Source: Aquabacter sediminis
Lineage (GTDB): Bacteria; Pseudomonadota; Alphaproteobacteria; Rhizobiales; Xanthobacteraceae
Assembly (NCBI RefSeq): GCF_028863665.1
Contig: NZ_JARBFX010000001.1
Span: forward strand, 124,001-188,000
Direction: 5' to 3'
DNA: 64,000 nucleotides
The notes beneath the pieces were generated by a model that had not been told where the DNA came from, searched no databases, and worked only from the letters and a program-made list of their open reading frames with translations. This document shows, piece after piece, positions 1 to 8,839 of the stretch (position 1 is its first letter; each line of letters opens with the position of its first letter). Position numbers and translations under genes: made by a program.

Positions 1-484
1 CCTGCGCGAACCCGGCCGCGACGTGGTGGAGATGTACGAGCGCACCCGTGCCGCCGGCTTCGGCGCCGAGGTGCGCCGGCGCATCATGATTGGCACCTAT
101 GTGCTCTCCGCCGGCTATTACGACGCCTATTATGTGAAGGCGCAGAAGGTTCGCACCCTCATCAAGCGCGACTTCGACGACGTGTTCGCCCAGGGCGTGG
201 ACGCCGTCCTCACCCCCGCCACGCCCTCGCCCGCCTTCGGCATCGCCGAAAAGGTCAGCGCCGATCCGGTGGAGATGTATCTCAACGACGTCTTCACCGT
301 GACGGTGAATCTGGCCGGCCTGCCGGGCCTGTCCCTGCCGGCGGGCTTCTCCGCAGACGGCCTGCCGCTGGGCCTCCAGCTCATCGGCCGTCCGTTCGAG
401 GAGGAGACGCTGTTCTCGCTCGGCCAGGTGATCGAGGAATCCGCCGGCCGCTTCCCGGTGGAAGACCTCTGGTGGGTGGATTGA
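1..484 (+). CDS. gatA: Aspartyl/glutamyl-tRNA(Asn/Gln) amidotransferase subunit A, C-terminal part
   Basis: This is the last ~160 residues of GatA, cut by the left window edge. GatA is the amidase that frees ammonia from glutamine so that GatB can convert misacylated Glu-tRNA(Gln) or Asp-tRNA(Asn). The visible part carries the typical C-terminal run: a [14 protein letters not shown] stretch, [14 protein letters not shown], then the [14 protein letters not shown] and [15 protein letters not shown] blocks found in GatA-type amidases. The Ser-cisSer-Lys catalytic region lies outside the window. gatB follows about 1.5 kb downstream, separated by two genes. The next coding region overlaps the end of gatA. 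Confidence 0.95.
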   Translation, partial: LREPGRDVVEMYERTRAAGFGAEVRRRIMIGTYVLSAGYYDAYYVKAQKVRTLIKRDFDDVFAQGVDAVLTPATPSPAFGIAEKVSADPVEMYLNDVFTVTVNLAGLPGLSLPAGFSADGLPLGLQLIGRPFEEETLFSLGQVIEESAGRFPVEDLWWVD

Positions 485-792
485 GCCCCGTCCCGGAAGG
501 CCTTCGTGCCGCCCGCGTGGAGATCGACGCCATCGACGATGCGATGGTCGATCTCCTGGTGCGGCGGCTGAAGGTGGTGGAGAAGGTGGTGGCCATCAAG
601 GCGGAGGCGGGAATCCCCGCCTTGCTGCCGGATCGCGTGGAAGAGGTGGTGGAGCGGGTCTGCACCCGCGCGCGCGCATTGGGCCTGCCGGAGGACCTGC
701 CGGAGACCCTGTGGCGGGAAATCATCGCCTGGACCATCCGCTACGAAAATGCCCATCTCCCCGAGACGGGAGCTTCCGGCGCCTCCACCTGA
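472..792 (+). CDS. Chorismate mutase, AroQ (type II) family
   Basis: This is a 106-residue all-helical AroQ-fold chorismate mutase, which converts chorismate to prephenate for Phe/Tyr synthesis. Visible family features are the first helix with the [17 protein letters not shown] pattern, the following IKAEAG lysine, and a D-R-V-E-E segment before the last helix, matching the Arg/Lys/Asp-Arg active-site positions of AroQ enzymes. The length suits a stand-alone mutase; there is no dehydratase or dehydrogenase domain. The GTG start at 472 overlaps gatA by 13 bases. A TTG at 481 is an alternative start, and either way the two genes look translationally coupled. The 3' end is inside a terminator hairpin. 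Confidence 0.85.
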   Translation: MGGLSPVPEGLRAARVEIDAIDDAMVDLLVRRLKVVEKVVAIKAEAGIPALLPDRVEEVVERVCTRARALGLPEDLPETLWREIIAWTIRYENAHLPETGASGAST

Positions 793-806
793 GGCGCCGT
801 TTTTTT
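777..806 (+). terminator. Rho-independent terminator of gatA/chorismate mutase
   Basis: A perfect 9-bp stem CGGCGCCTC / GAGGCGCCG with a 5-base loop is followed by seven T residues. The stop codon of the chorismate mutase (790-792) sits at the loop/right-arm junction. The convergent glycosyltransferase gene ends at 805, so the hairpin also separates the two converging units. Confidence 0.85.
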
Positions 807-1830
807 ATCCGGGCATGCGCTTCATGAAAGAGCGCTTGAGCTTGCGCAGGCGCGCGGCGAGCGCCTCGCGGAAGGGCGCGTTGCGCTTTTCAAGCGTTCG
901 CCGTGCCACTTCCAGCTCACGCGCGCCGGCCCGCCCGGTCTCCACCAGCGTATCCAGCGCCGACATGATGCGGCGATAGGGAAAAGCCTGCGCCAGATGC
1001 GGATAGCGCAGGGCGCCGCGCCGATCGGTGAAGGGCTGGCGCCGCAACGGACCGACCGATTCGGGGATATAGGCGGCCAGCAGCGCCGCCGGATCGCTCA
1101 CCGCCAGGGCCGGCTCGGCCGCCAGGAGGCGAGCGCCATCCATGTGGCGGATCGCGGTGGTTGCTTGATAGTCCGGCCGCGCGCGCCAGCGCACATATGA
1201 GGCGAGGCACTTGGCCACCAATTGGTCGGTGGAGCGCACCGGAAAATGGGCGAGGTCCGCATTCGGCAAAAGCACCGGCGCCACGTCCTTGTGCCAGTGG
1301 CTCACCCCGTGATTGCCGTCCGAGATCAACGTTTCGGGATGGGCGGCGAGGGACCGGGGCACCACCACCTTGTTCACCTGCCGGGGAATGTCGAGCACAT
1401 AGGTCAACCGCGCCAGCGGGTCGGTCTCGGTGAGATCGTCCTGCGGCTGCGGGATATAGTGCGTCATGGAAAAGGCGCCCACCGCCCCGGCCGGCAAGCT
1501 TGCCAACTCCGCCTCAAGGGCCGCGCGGTCGGGCAAGGCGATGAACTCGTCCGCATCCAGCGGCAGGATGAAGTCGAACGCCTCGTCCGCCATGGCGCGG
1601 TGCATAAGGGCGGTGGTGCGCACGCCTTGGTGATAGGCGCCATGCACGCCGTCGGAGACCACCACCAGCGGAACGCCCTCCGCCGCAAGGAGACGCAGGA
1701 TGTCCGGCGTCGCATCCGTGCTGCCGTCATCCACCACATAGAGGCGGTCCACGAAATGCAGGTTGTGGCGGACGAAGCGCTCGATAATGTCCGCTTCGTC
1801 CCGCGCCAGGGTCACTGTGGCAAGCCGCAT
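805..1830 (-). CDS. Glycosyltransferase family 2-like protein
   Basis: This is a 341-residue protein with an N-terminal GT-A nucleotide-sugar domain. It begins with ATVTLARDEADIIERFVRHN, then VDRLYVVDDGSTDATP (the Asp pair that binds the nucleotide), and later PLDADEFIAL, which supplies a D-x-D metal site around residue 95. It is probably a cytosolic or peripheral transferase acting on a surface polysaccharide or lipid. The substrate cannot be read from sequence. The C-terminal ~90 residues are Arg-rich and basic. It stands alone, convergent with the chorismate mutase and divergent from gatB. Confidence 0.8.
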   Translation of the reverse strand: MRLATVTLARDEADIIERFVRHNLHFVDRLYVVDDGSTDATPDILRLLAAEGVPLVVVSDGVHGAYHQGVRTTALMHRAMADEAFDFILPLDADEFIALPDRAALEAELASLPAGAVGAFSMTHYIPQPQDDLTETDPLARLTYVLDIPRQVNKVVVPRSLAAHPETLISDGNHGVSHWHKDVAPVLLPNADLAHFPVRSTDQLVAKCLASYVRWRARPDYQATTAIRHMDGARLLAAEPALAVSDPAALLAAYIPESVGPLRRQPFTDRRGALRYPHLAQAFPYRRIMSALDTLVETGRAGARELEVARRTLEKRNAPFREALAARLRKLKRSFMKRMPG

Positions 1831-1981
1831 ATGCCGTTCCGTCTCTCACCGCCTCCGGCCGGCCGAAAGCGTCGCAGCCTATAGCACAGGTGGGCGAGGC
1901 GGTTGCCAGAGAGCCAAGCCTTCGAGTAGGGACAGAGTTTGATAAACGCGGCCCCGCCGCGCGCCAGTTGCAGGGACAGAC

Positions 1982-3478
<1,497 letters not shown>

Positions 3479-3535
3479 TCCGGCCAGTCCGGTCGGCTTT
3501 GGCCACGGGGCGGCAGGTGCCGCCGGGAGGGGTTC

Positions 3536-3988
3536 ATGGGGGCGTTCCATATCCTGGGCGGTGTCGTTGCCGCAGTCTGCCTCGTCGCGCCCGCGCAGGC
3601 CGCTGACGTGCCGAACCTGGTGGGCCGCTGGACGGCTCTGGAGACCTCCGGCTCGTCGGTTGTGGTCACGCCCATGGACCAGATGAGCAAGCCGGCGGAC
3701 CCCTCCGTCCTGGCCAGCCGCCCCAGCGGCGAATCCTGGGATGTCCGCATCGATGCACAAGACGGGCGCGCTTTGGCCGGTGCGCTGATCTCCAAGGGCG
3801 GCAAGGAGCAGACATTGCTCGGCACGCTGCGCCTCGACGGCAAGCGCCTCGTGATCGCCACAGACTTCAGCGCCGGATCCGGCGAGTTGGAGGGCGACAC
3901 CATGGAATTGTGCTGGGTCGACCTGATCCCCAATTACATCGCCACGTCCTGCACGGTGTACAAGCGGGCGAAGGCCGGCGCGCAATAG
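3536..3988 (+). CDS. Hypothetical small secreted protein
   Basis: This 150-residue protein is not recognised. The first ~22 residues form a clear Sec signal peptide ending APAQA-AD, so the mature protein is probably periplasmic. The mature part opens with PNLVGRWTALETSG and looks beta-rich, with a single-domain barrel-like alternation (LLGTLRLDGKRLVIAT, MELCWVDLIPNYIATSCTVYKR). Two cysteines near the C terminus (in LCWVD and SCTVY) could form a disulfide. The N-terminal G-R-W-pattern is reminiscent of lipocalin-like or DUF2147-type barrels, but that is only a guess. A purine-rich GGGAGGGG precedes the ATG. It lies 57 bases after gatB in the same direction and may be cotranscribed. Confidence 0.7.
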   Translation: MGAFHILGGVVAAVCLVAPAQAADVPNLVGRWTALETSGSSVVVTPMDQMSKPADPSVLASRPSGESWDVRIDAQDGRALAGALISKGGKEQTLLGTLRLDGKRLVIATDFSAGSGELEGDTMELCWVDLIPNYIATSCTVYKRAKAGAQ

Positions 3989-4098
3989 GGCGGCGACCAC
4001 CTCCGGGTCGCCCCTTGCGCGCGCTGGAGCGGTCCCTCGTCAACAGGTCCGCGCAGGCGCCATGGTCATTTCGGCAGCCTGTGCGCCCACGCGACGGT

Positions 4099-4881
4099 TC
4101 AGGCCGCCACGGGGGCCGTGAGCGTCTCCGCCCGCACGGTGGGTCCGAAAATCTCTTCGAACGCGACTTTCAGAACCGCGTCCACTTCCGCCATTCCCAC
4201 CAGGTGGCCCAGTGCGACGAGGCTCGTCACCCCGTGCTCGCGCACCCCGCAGGGGACGATGCCGGAGAAATGGTCGAGGTCAGGGTCCACGTTCAGCGAT
4301 ATGCCGTGGAAGGTCACCCATTGGCGCACGCGGATGCCGATGGCGGCGATCTTGTCCTCGCCCCCGGCACGGGGCACCCAGACGCCCACACGGTCCTCCC
4401 GGCGCTCGCCCGTGACGTTGAAGGCGGAAAGCGTGCCGATGAGCCAGTCCTCCAGACCCGCCACATAGCGGCGCAGGTCCGGCACGCGCCGCTTCAGGTC
4501 CACCATCACATAGGCCACGCGCTGGCCGGGGCCGTGATAGGTGAACTGCCCGCCGCGCCCGGTCTCGAAGACAGGGAATCGCGCGTCCAGGAGATCCTCG
4601 CGCCGCGCGCTGGTGCCGGCGGTGTAGAGCGGGGGATGCTCCACCAGCCACACCGCCTCCGCGGCCCGGCCGGCGGCAATGTCCGCCACACGCGCCTCCA
4701 TGAGTCGCACGGCCTCGGGGTAGGGGACGAGGGAATCGGCCACGATCCATTCAACAGGCGGAGCGCCGGATTCCCGCGGCATCAGGCGGGCGTCGAGGGA
4801 AGAACGGCTGGAAACGGGTGCGATCATTTGGCTGCCAAGGTTTTGACGGGGCGGCACGCCGCACTCGTCCACAGGCTTCAT
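4099..4881 (-). CDS. lipB: Octanoyl-[acyl carrier protein]:protein N-octanoyltransferase
   Basis: LipB moves octanoyl groups from ACP to lipoyl domains of the 2-oxoacid dehydrogenases, the first step of lipoate assembly. The protein shows the family core: [38 protein letters not shown], and the catalytic pair as Lys in the [19 protein letters not shown] segment and Cys in GIVPCGV. At 260 residues from 4881 it is slightly long. Starts at 4827 (MIAPVSS) or 4782 (MPRESGAP) are equally possible, and no ribosome binding site settles the choice. It is convergent with the preceding hypothetical gene and divergent from tRNA-Leu. No lipA is nearby. Confidence 0.93.
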   Translation of the reverse strand: MKPVDECGVPPRQNLGSQMIAPVSSRSSLDARLMPRESGAPPVEWIVADSLVPYPEAVRLMEARVADIAAGRAAEAVWLVEHPPLYTAGTSARREDLLDARFPVFETGRGGQFTYHGPGQRVAYVMVDLKRRVPDLRRYVAGLEDWLIGTLSAFNVTGERREDRVGVWVPRAGGEDKIAAIGIRVRQWVTFHGISLNVDPDLDHFSGIVPCGVREHGVTSLVALGHLVGMAEVDAVLKVAFEEIFGPTVRAETLTAPVAA

Positions 4882-4995
4882 ATAGATGTTGCGATCGTCG
4901 CTGTTGAGGCCTTGTAGCGCCGGAGTCGATCTGTTAGACGATGGCCCCCGGCGGACGGGACCTGAACAGGAAACACCGCCGAGCCTGATCTGAAT

Positions 4996-5080
4996 GCGGT
5001 CGTGGCGGAATTGGTAGACGCGCTAGCTTGAGGTGCTAGTGGGGAGACCCGTGGAGGTTCGAGTCCTCTCGTCCGCACCA
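4996..5080 (+). tRNA. tRNA-Leu (anticodon GAG)
   Basis: This is an 85-base class II tRNA including an encoded CCA. The anticodon arm is CTAGC-TTGAGGT-GCTAG with GAG at 34-36, reading CUC/CUU. A long variable arm follows, then the T arm GGTTCGAGTCC, and the 3' end is CGTCCGC-A-CCA. The acceptor 5' strand is GCGGTCG, so the fifth pair would be U-U rather than U-A; all other acceptor pairs are Watson-Crick. Nothing is cotranscribed with it, and a strong terminator follows 31 bases later. Confidence 0.95.
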
Positions 5081-5110
5081 GATTGGCTGGGTTTTCCCGC
5101 CCGGTGCAGG

Positions 5111-5150
5111 GAAACGAAAAAGGCGGCCGCGAGGCCGCCTTTTTCGTTTC
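5111..5150. terminator. Bidirectional terminator between tRNA-Leu and polysaccharide deacetylase
   Basis: An almost complete 17-bp palindrome (GAAACGAAAAAGGCGGC / GCCGCCTTTTTCGTTTC) with a six-base loop carries A-runs and T-runs on both flanks. It can therefore stop transcription of tRNA-Leu on the plus strand and of the deacetylase gene ending at 5199 on the minus strand. Confidence 0.85.
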
Positions 5151-5198
5151 TGTGCCTGAAGGAAGCGGCCGACGCGCCGTGGGTGCGCCGGGCTTGCC

Positions 5199-6263
5199 TC
5201 ATTCCTGCGGCGTGCCACTCCCGGTGGCATGGGCCTGGCCGTCCGGCTTCGGCGTCATGTCCGGCAGCAAGCGCGGCCACAGTTGGTTGAAGAAGGTCTC
5301 CACCGGATTCTTCGGGGCCGGCTCCGCCTCCGCCACAGGAGCTGACGCGGGCTGGGGCAGGGGCGCGGGAACGGGGCGCGGCGCGGCTGCCGGCTTGGCG
5401 GGCGTCACGGCCACGGCCGTGGTGGTCGCGGGAGCACCGGCGGGGAGCGCCGCGGGCTGCACGCTGAGGGTGGCAGGAGCGGCCGGCTTGCCGGGGGCGA
5501 GGGCCACCGGCGCGGTGGTCGCCGGCTCCACATGCACCACCTTGAAGCCCCGCGCCTTCAGCTCCTTCAGGAAGGTGGGCAGCATCACGGCCGTGGAGGG
5601 CTGGATGTCGTGCAGCAGAAGGATGCCCGAGCCGCGTGCCTCCAGGCGGTCGAGCGCGCGCTTCATCACTTCGTCCGGCTTCAGGTGCATCCAGTCGTCG
5701 GCGACGAGATCGACGCTGAAGACCGAGATGCCGTTCTGCTGGAGATAGTTCTCATAGAACTTGGTGCGCCCGAGCCCCGGGAAGCGGAAGAAGGGGCCGG
5801 AATGGGCGCCAATGGGCGCAAGGCCTGCATCGGTTGAGGCAAAGCCCTGGCGGATCTCCTGGAGGCCTGCCTCCTGGGTGAGCTTGGGAAAGATGAGCGG
5901 GTGCGTCTGGCTGTGGGTGCCAATGGAATGGCCGTCCTGAACCACGCGCTGAAGCACAGCGGGATGGGCGCGCGCCATCGTTCCGACGATGAAGAAGGTG
6001 GCCTTCACGCACTCCGCCTTCAGCGTGTCCAGGACTCGCGTGGTGTAGGGCGGCAGGGGGCCGTCGTCGAAGGTGAGAATCACCTCGCCCTTCTGGAGCG
6101 GGATGGTCTGCTTGTATTGCAGGGTGCCGAGGAGCGGCATGGCCTTGGGATCGACGGTGACCGCCCGCGACGTGCCGAGCGCATCCGGATTGGGGCAGCT
6201 TTCCGCAGCGAGCGCCCCGCCGGCCATCACCGCCATCGCTCCGGCCAGAAGAAGGGAACGCAT
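5199..6263 (-). CDS. Secreted polysaccharide deacetylase (NodB-homology) with Pro/Ala-rich tail
   Basis: This is a carbohydrate esterase family 4 enzyme of 354 residues, counted from the ATG at 6263 that gives a clean signal peptide (MRSLLLAGAMAVMAGGALA-AES). An upstream start at 6338 is open but would bury the signal. CE4 motifs are intact: motif 1 ILTFDDGP (Asp base and metal Asp), motif 2 THSQTH (two metal His), motif 3 FRFPG, and the motif-5 LLLHDI. After ~245 residues comes a Pro/Ala-rich low-complexity tail (KPAAPATLS..., PKPAAAPRP...), probably an extended linker. It likely deacetylates peptidoglycan or an exported polysaccharide in the periplasm. It follows a paralogue on the same strand with a gap of only ~84 bases. 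Confidence 0.88.
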   Translation of the reverse strand: MRSLLLAGAMAVMAGGALAAESCPNPDALGTSRAVTVDPKAMPLLGTLQYKQTIPLQKGEVILTFDDGPLPPYTTRVLDTLKAECVKATFFIVGTMARAHPAVLQRVVQDGHSIGTHSQTHPLIFPKLTQEAGLQEIRQGFASTDAGLAPIGAHSGPFFRFPGLGRTKFYENYLQQNGISVFSVDLVADDWMHLKPDEVMKRALDRLEARGSGILLLHDIQPSTAVMLPTFLKELKARGFKVVHVEPATTAPVALAPGKPAAPATLSVQPAALPAGAPATTTAVAVTPAKPAAAPRPVPAPLPQPASAPVAEAEPAPKNPVETFFNQLWPRLLPDMTPKPDGQAHATGSGTPQE

Positions 6264-6347
6264 GCCCGTCACTCCAGTTCGCCCCTTAGGGCCCGTCCAG
6301 GGGGCCCAGAGCCGCAGGCTCCGGTAGCGGCTCAACAAGAGAAGCTC

Positions 6348-7157
6348 TTAGTGACCGGCGGATGTCTGACCGACTGGAACCACATGAACAATGTGATAAC
6401 CAAGCTTTCGTAAAGCCTGCAAGAACGACGGAATCATGGCTGCGGTATAGGTCTTGGTGTCGTGGAAGAGCACGATACCCCCCTTCGAGGCCTCGAGCCG
6501 TTTGAGCACCAGGTCCAGTTCCTGCTCGGGCGTCATGACGTTCCAGTCACTGGCCCAAAGGTCCGCCCCGAACACGGCGATGCCCCGTTTTTCCAGATAG
6601 GCGAGCAATTGGGGGGTCGAGGCAAAGCCCGGAAAGCGGAAGAAGGGCACGCGCGGGGTTCCGCTCGAGGTGCCGTAAGCGGCCTTCTCGTCCGCCGCGA
6701 TGCCCTTTTCGATCTCCCCCACCGCCGCTTCATAGGGAATGTGCGCGAGGGTCGCGGCCGGATGGGTCATGGTGTGGTGGGCGAGGGTATGGCCCTCGGC
6801 GACGATCCGCCGCGTCAAGGCTGGCCGGGCCTGGGCATTCTGGCCGATGACGAAGAAGGTGGCGCGCACGCACTCCGCCTTCAAGGCGTCCAGCACGGTG
6901 GCCGTGGTGCCAGGCCAGGGGCCGTCATCGAAAGTGAGCACCACCTCCTTGGGCGCAAGGGGCAGGGTTTGCGGGAAGGATTTGGTGCCCACCCGCACGC
7001 CTGCCGGCACTTCAAGCACGCGGGCGGTGCCGAGAGCGTCCGGCCCGCAATCCGCGGCGGCTGCGGGATATGTAAGTGTCAGCAGGCACAAGCCGACGAG
7101 GCCTGGAAAAAGGCAGCGGGCCAGGGCGAACAGCGGACGAGAGCGCTTCTTGTGCAT
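6348..7157 (-). CDS. Secreted polysaccharide deacetylase (NodB-homology), second copy
   Basis: This is a 269-residue CE4 deacetylase paralogous to its downstream neighbour. The ATG at 7157 starts a signal peptide (MHKKRSRPLFALARCLFPGL... ending YPAAA-ADC). The long upstream open frame to 7424 lacks family similarity. Motifs are VLTFDDGPWPGTTATVLD, HHTMTHPAA, FFRFPGFAST and IVLFHDT, so the metal-binding Asp-His-His set is present. Both copies share a CGPDALGTAR/CPNPDALGTSR segment just after the signal peptide and a C-terminal KLGYHIVHV/ARGFKVVHV strand. This copy lacks the low-complexity tail. The pair is probably one transcript reading leftward. Confidence 0.88.
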   Translation of the reverse strand: MHKKRSRPLFALARCLFPGLVGLCLLTLTYPAAAADCGPDALGTARVLEVPAGVRVGTKSFPQTLPLAPKEVVLTFDDGPWPGTTATVLDALKAECVRATFFVIGQNAQARPALTRRIVAEGHTLAHHTMTHPAATLAHIPYEAAVGEIEKGIAADEKAAYGTSSGTPRVPFFRFPGFASTPQLLAYLEKRGIAVFGADLWASDWNVMTPEQELDLVLKRLEASKGGIVLFHDTKTYTAAMIPSFLQALRKLGYHIVHVVPVGQTSAGH

Positions 7158-7412
7158 GGCCCTTCTTAATGCGCGGCGACAGCCCCGAAAAGCTGCGCAG
7201 CACCGGGCCTTGCTGCATCGCACACTTTTTCCCGGGCGCGGGCCGGAACCTTGGGCGAGGCCGGGCCGTTGCACAGGGAGAAGCAAGCCTGTCGTGCAAA
7301 GATCAGGACCGGGTGGAATGCCGCCGGTTGGCGCTTCCCTATGGCAGCTTGCCGCACTAGTAAGACGAGCAGTTGCGAAGCGTTCTGAGTTCCAGCGCGG
7401 AAAGGGGAGGGG

Positions 7413-8819
7413 ATGCGCGAGCACGATCCCGCCATCGACGACAAGGTCGCCCCCGCTGTCCGCGATGAGGAGGGGGCTCTCCTTCCTGAATTCACCTCAA
7501 AAGTGTCCGCCGCCATCGCGGAGATGGACCGGGGCACGCTCAAGCAAGATCTGGCCGGCCTGCATGAGGCCGATCTCGGCGACCTCATCGAGGCGCTCGA
7601 TCCAGAGCAGCGCCCGCAGCTCATCGAACTGCTGGGGCGGGATTTCGACTTCACCGCCCTGACTGAACTCGACGAGACCATGCGTGTCCAGATCCTCCAG
7701 GCGCTCAAGCCCTGGACGGTGGCCGAGGGTATCCGTGACCTGGATTCGGACGACGCGGTCTACATCCTCGAGGATCTCGAGGAAGACGAAAAAGCCGACA
7801 TCCTGAAATACATTCCCGCCCCTGAGCGGGTCGCGCTGCAGCGCTCTCTGGACTATCCGGAGGAGAGCGCCGGCCGGCGCATGCAGACCGAGTTCATCGC
7901 CGTGCCGCCCTTCTGGACGGTCGGCCGCACCATCGACTATCTGCGCGACACGACGGACTTGCCGGAGACGTTCTACGAGGTGTTCGTGGTGGATCCCGGC
8001 TACCGCCTCATCGGGGCGGTGGCGCTGGACCGTCTGTTGCGCACCCGCCGCCCGACCTTGCTCACGGCGGTCAAGAACGAGCAGCGTCATGTGGTGAAGG
8101 CGAGCGACGACCAGGAAGACGTCGCCCGCATGTTCGAGCACTACAATCTGGTTTCGGCCCCCGTGGTCGATGATGCGGGTCGCCTCGTGGGGGTCATGAC
8201 CATCGACGACGTGGTGGACGTGATCCAGGAGGAGGCCGACGAGGACCTGCGCGCCATGGCCGGCGTCGGCAGCGACGAGGAGCTGTCCGACACGGTTCCC
8301 TACACCGCCCGCAGCCGCCTTCCCTGGCTGGTGATCAACCTTGGCACCGCTTTCCTCTCCGCCTTCATCATCGGCCTGTTCTCGGCCACCATTGAGCAGA
8401 TGGTGGCGCTGGCCATCCTCATGCCCATCGTGGCCTCCATGGGCGGCAACGCCGCGAACCAGACCATGACTGTGGCTGTGCGCGCCCTCGCGACCAAGGA
8501 CCTGGGAAGCCATAATGCCCGGCGCGTGGTGACCCGCGAGGTCTTGGTGGGCCTCCTCAACGGGGCGATCCTGGCGGTGGCCCTCGGCATGATTGCCGCA
8601 GCCTGGTTCGGAAACATCCAGCTCGGGGGGGTAATTGCCGCCGCGCTGGTGGTGAACATGCTGGCGGCCGGGCTGTTCGGCATTCTGGTTCCGCTGACAA
8701 TCCAACGCTTGAAACTGGATCCGGCGGTTGCATCGGGCGTGTTCGTCACAACCGTAACGGACAGCGTTGGTTTCTTTACCTTTCTCGGATTTGCTTCGCT
8801 CTGGTTTGCAAAAGGTTAA
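7413..8819 (+). CDS. mgtE: Magnesium transporter MgtE
   Basis: This is a 468-residue Mg2+-gated Mg2+ channel of the MgtE family. An N-terminal acidic superhelical domain (about 35-150, with DLIEALDPEQRPQLIELLG) is followed by two CBS domains (about 155-275, with SAPVVDDAGRLVGVMTIDDVVDVI) and five membrane helices (about 285-468). The pore region reads AILMPIVASMGGNAANQTM, and the last helix carries TVTDSVGFF with the conserved pore Asp. The start is set by AAAGGGGAGGGG just before the ATG. The 255 bases between it and the divergent deacetylase hold no recognisable riboswitch. Confidence 0.95.
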   Translation: MREHDPAIDDKVAPAVRDEEGALLPEFTSKVSAAIAEMDRGTLKQDLAGLHEADLGDLIEALDPEQRPQLIELLGRDFDFTALTELDETMRVQILQALKPWTVAEGIRDLDSDDAVYILEDLEEDEKADILKYIPAPERVALQRSLDYPEESAGRRMQTEFIAVPPFWTVGRTIDYLRDTTDLPETFYEVFVVDPGYRLIGAVALDRLLRTRRPTLLTAVKNEQRHVVKASDDQEDVARMFEHYNLVSAPVVDDAGRLVGVMTIDDVVDVIQEEADEDLRAMAGVGSDEELSDTVPYTARSRLPWLVINLGTAFLSAFIIGLFSATIEQMVALAILMPIVASMGGNAANQTMTVAVRALATKDLGSHNARRVVTREVLVGLLNGAILAVALGMIAAAWFGNIQLGGVIAAALVVNMLAAGLFGILVPLTIQRLKLDPAVASGVFVTTVTDSVGFFTFLGFASLWFAKG

Positions 8820-8839
8820 TATTCACGCCGAGGCGCAAG

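Noticed and set aside
7158-7412. Mg2+-sensing riboswitch before mgtE
   Set aside because: No M-box core sequence is visible, and the region is only ordinary GC-rich DNA between divergent genes.
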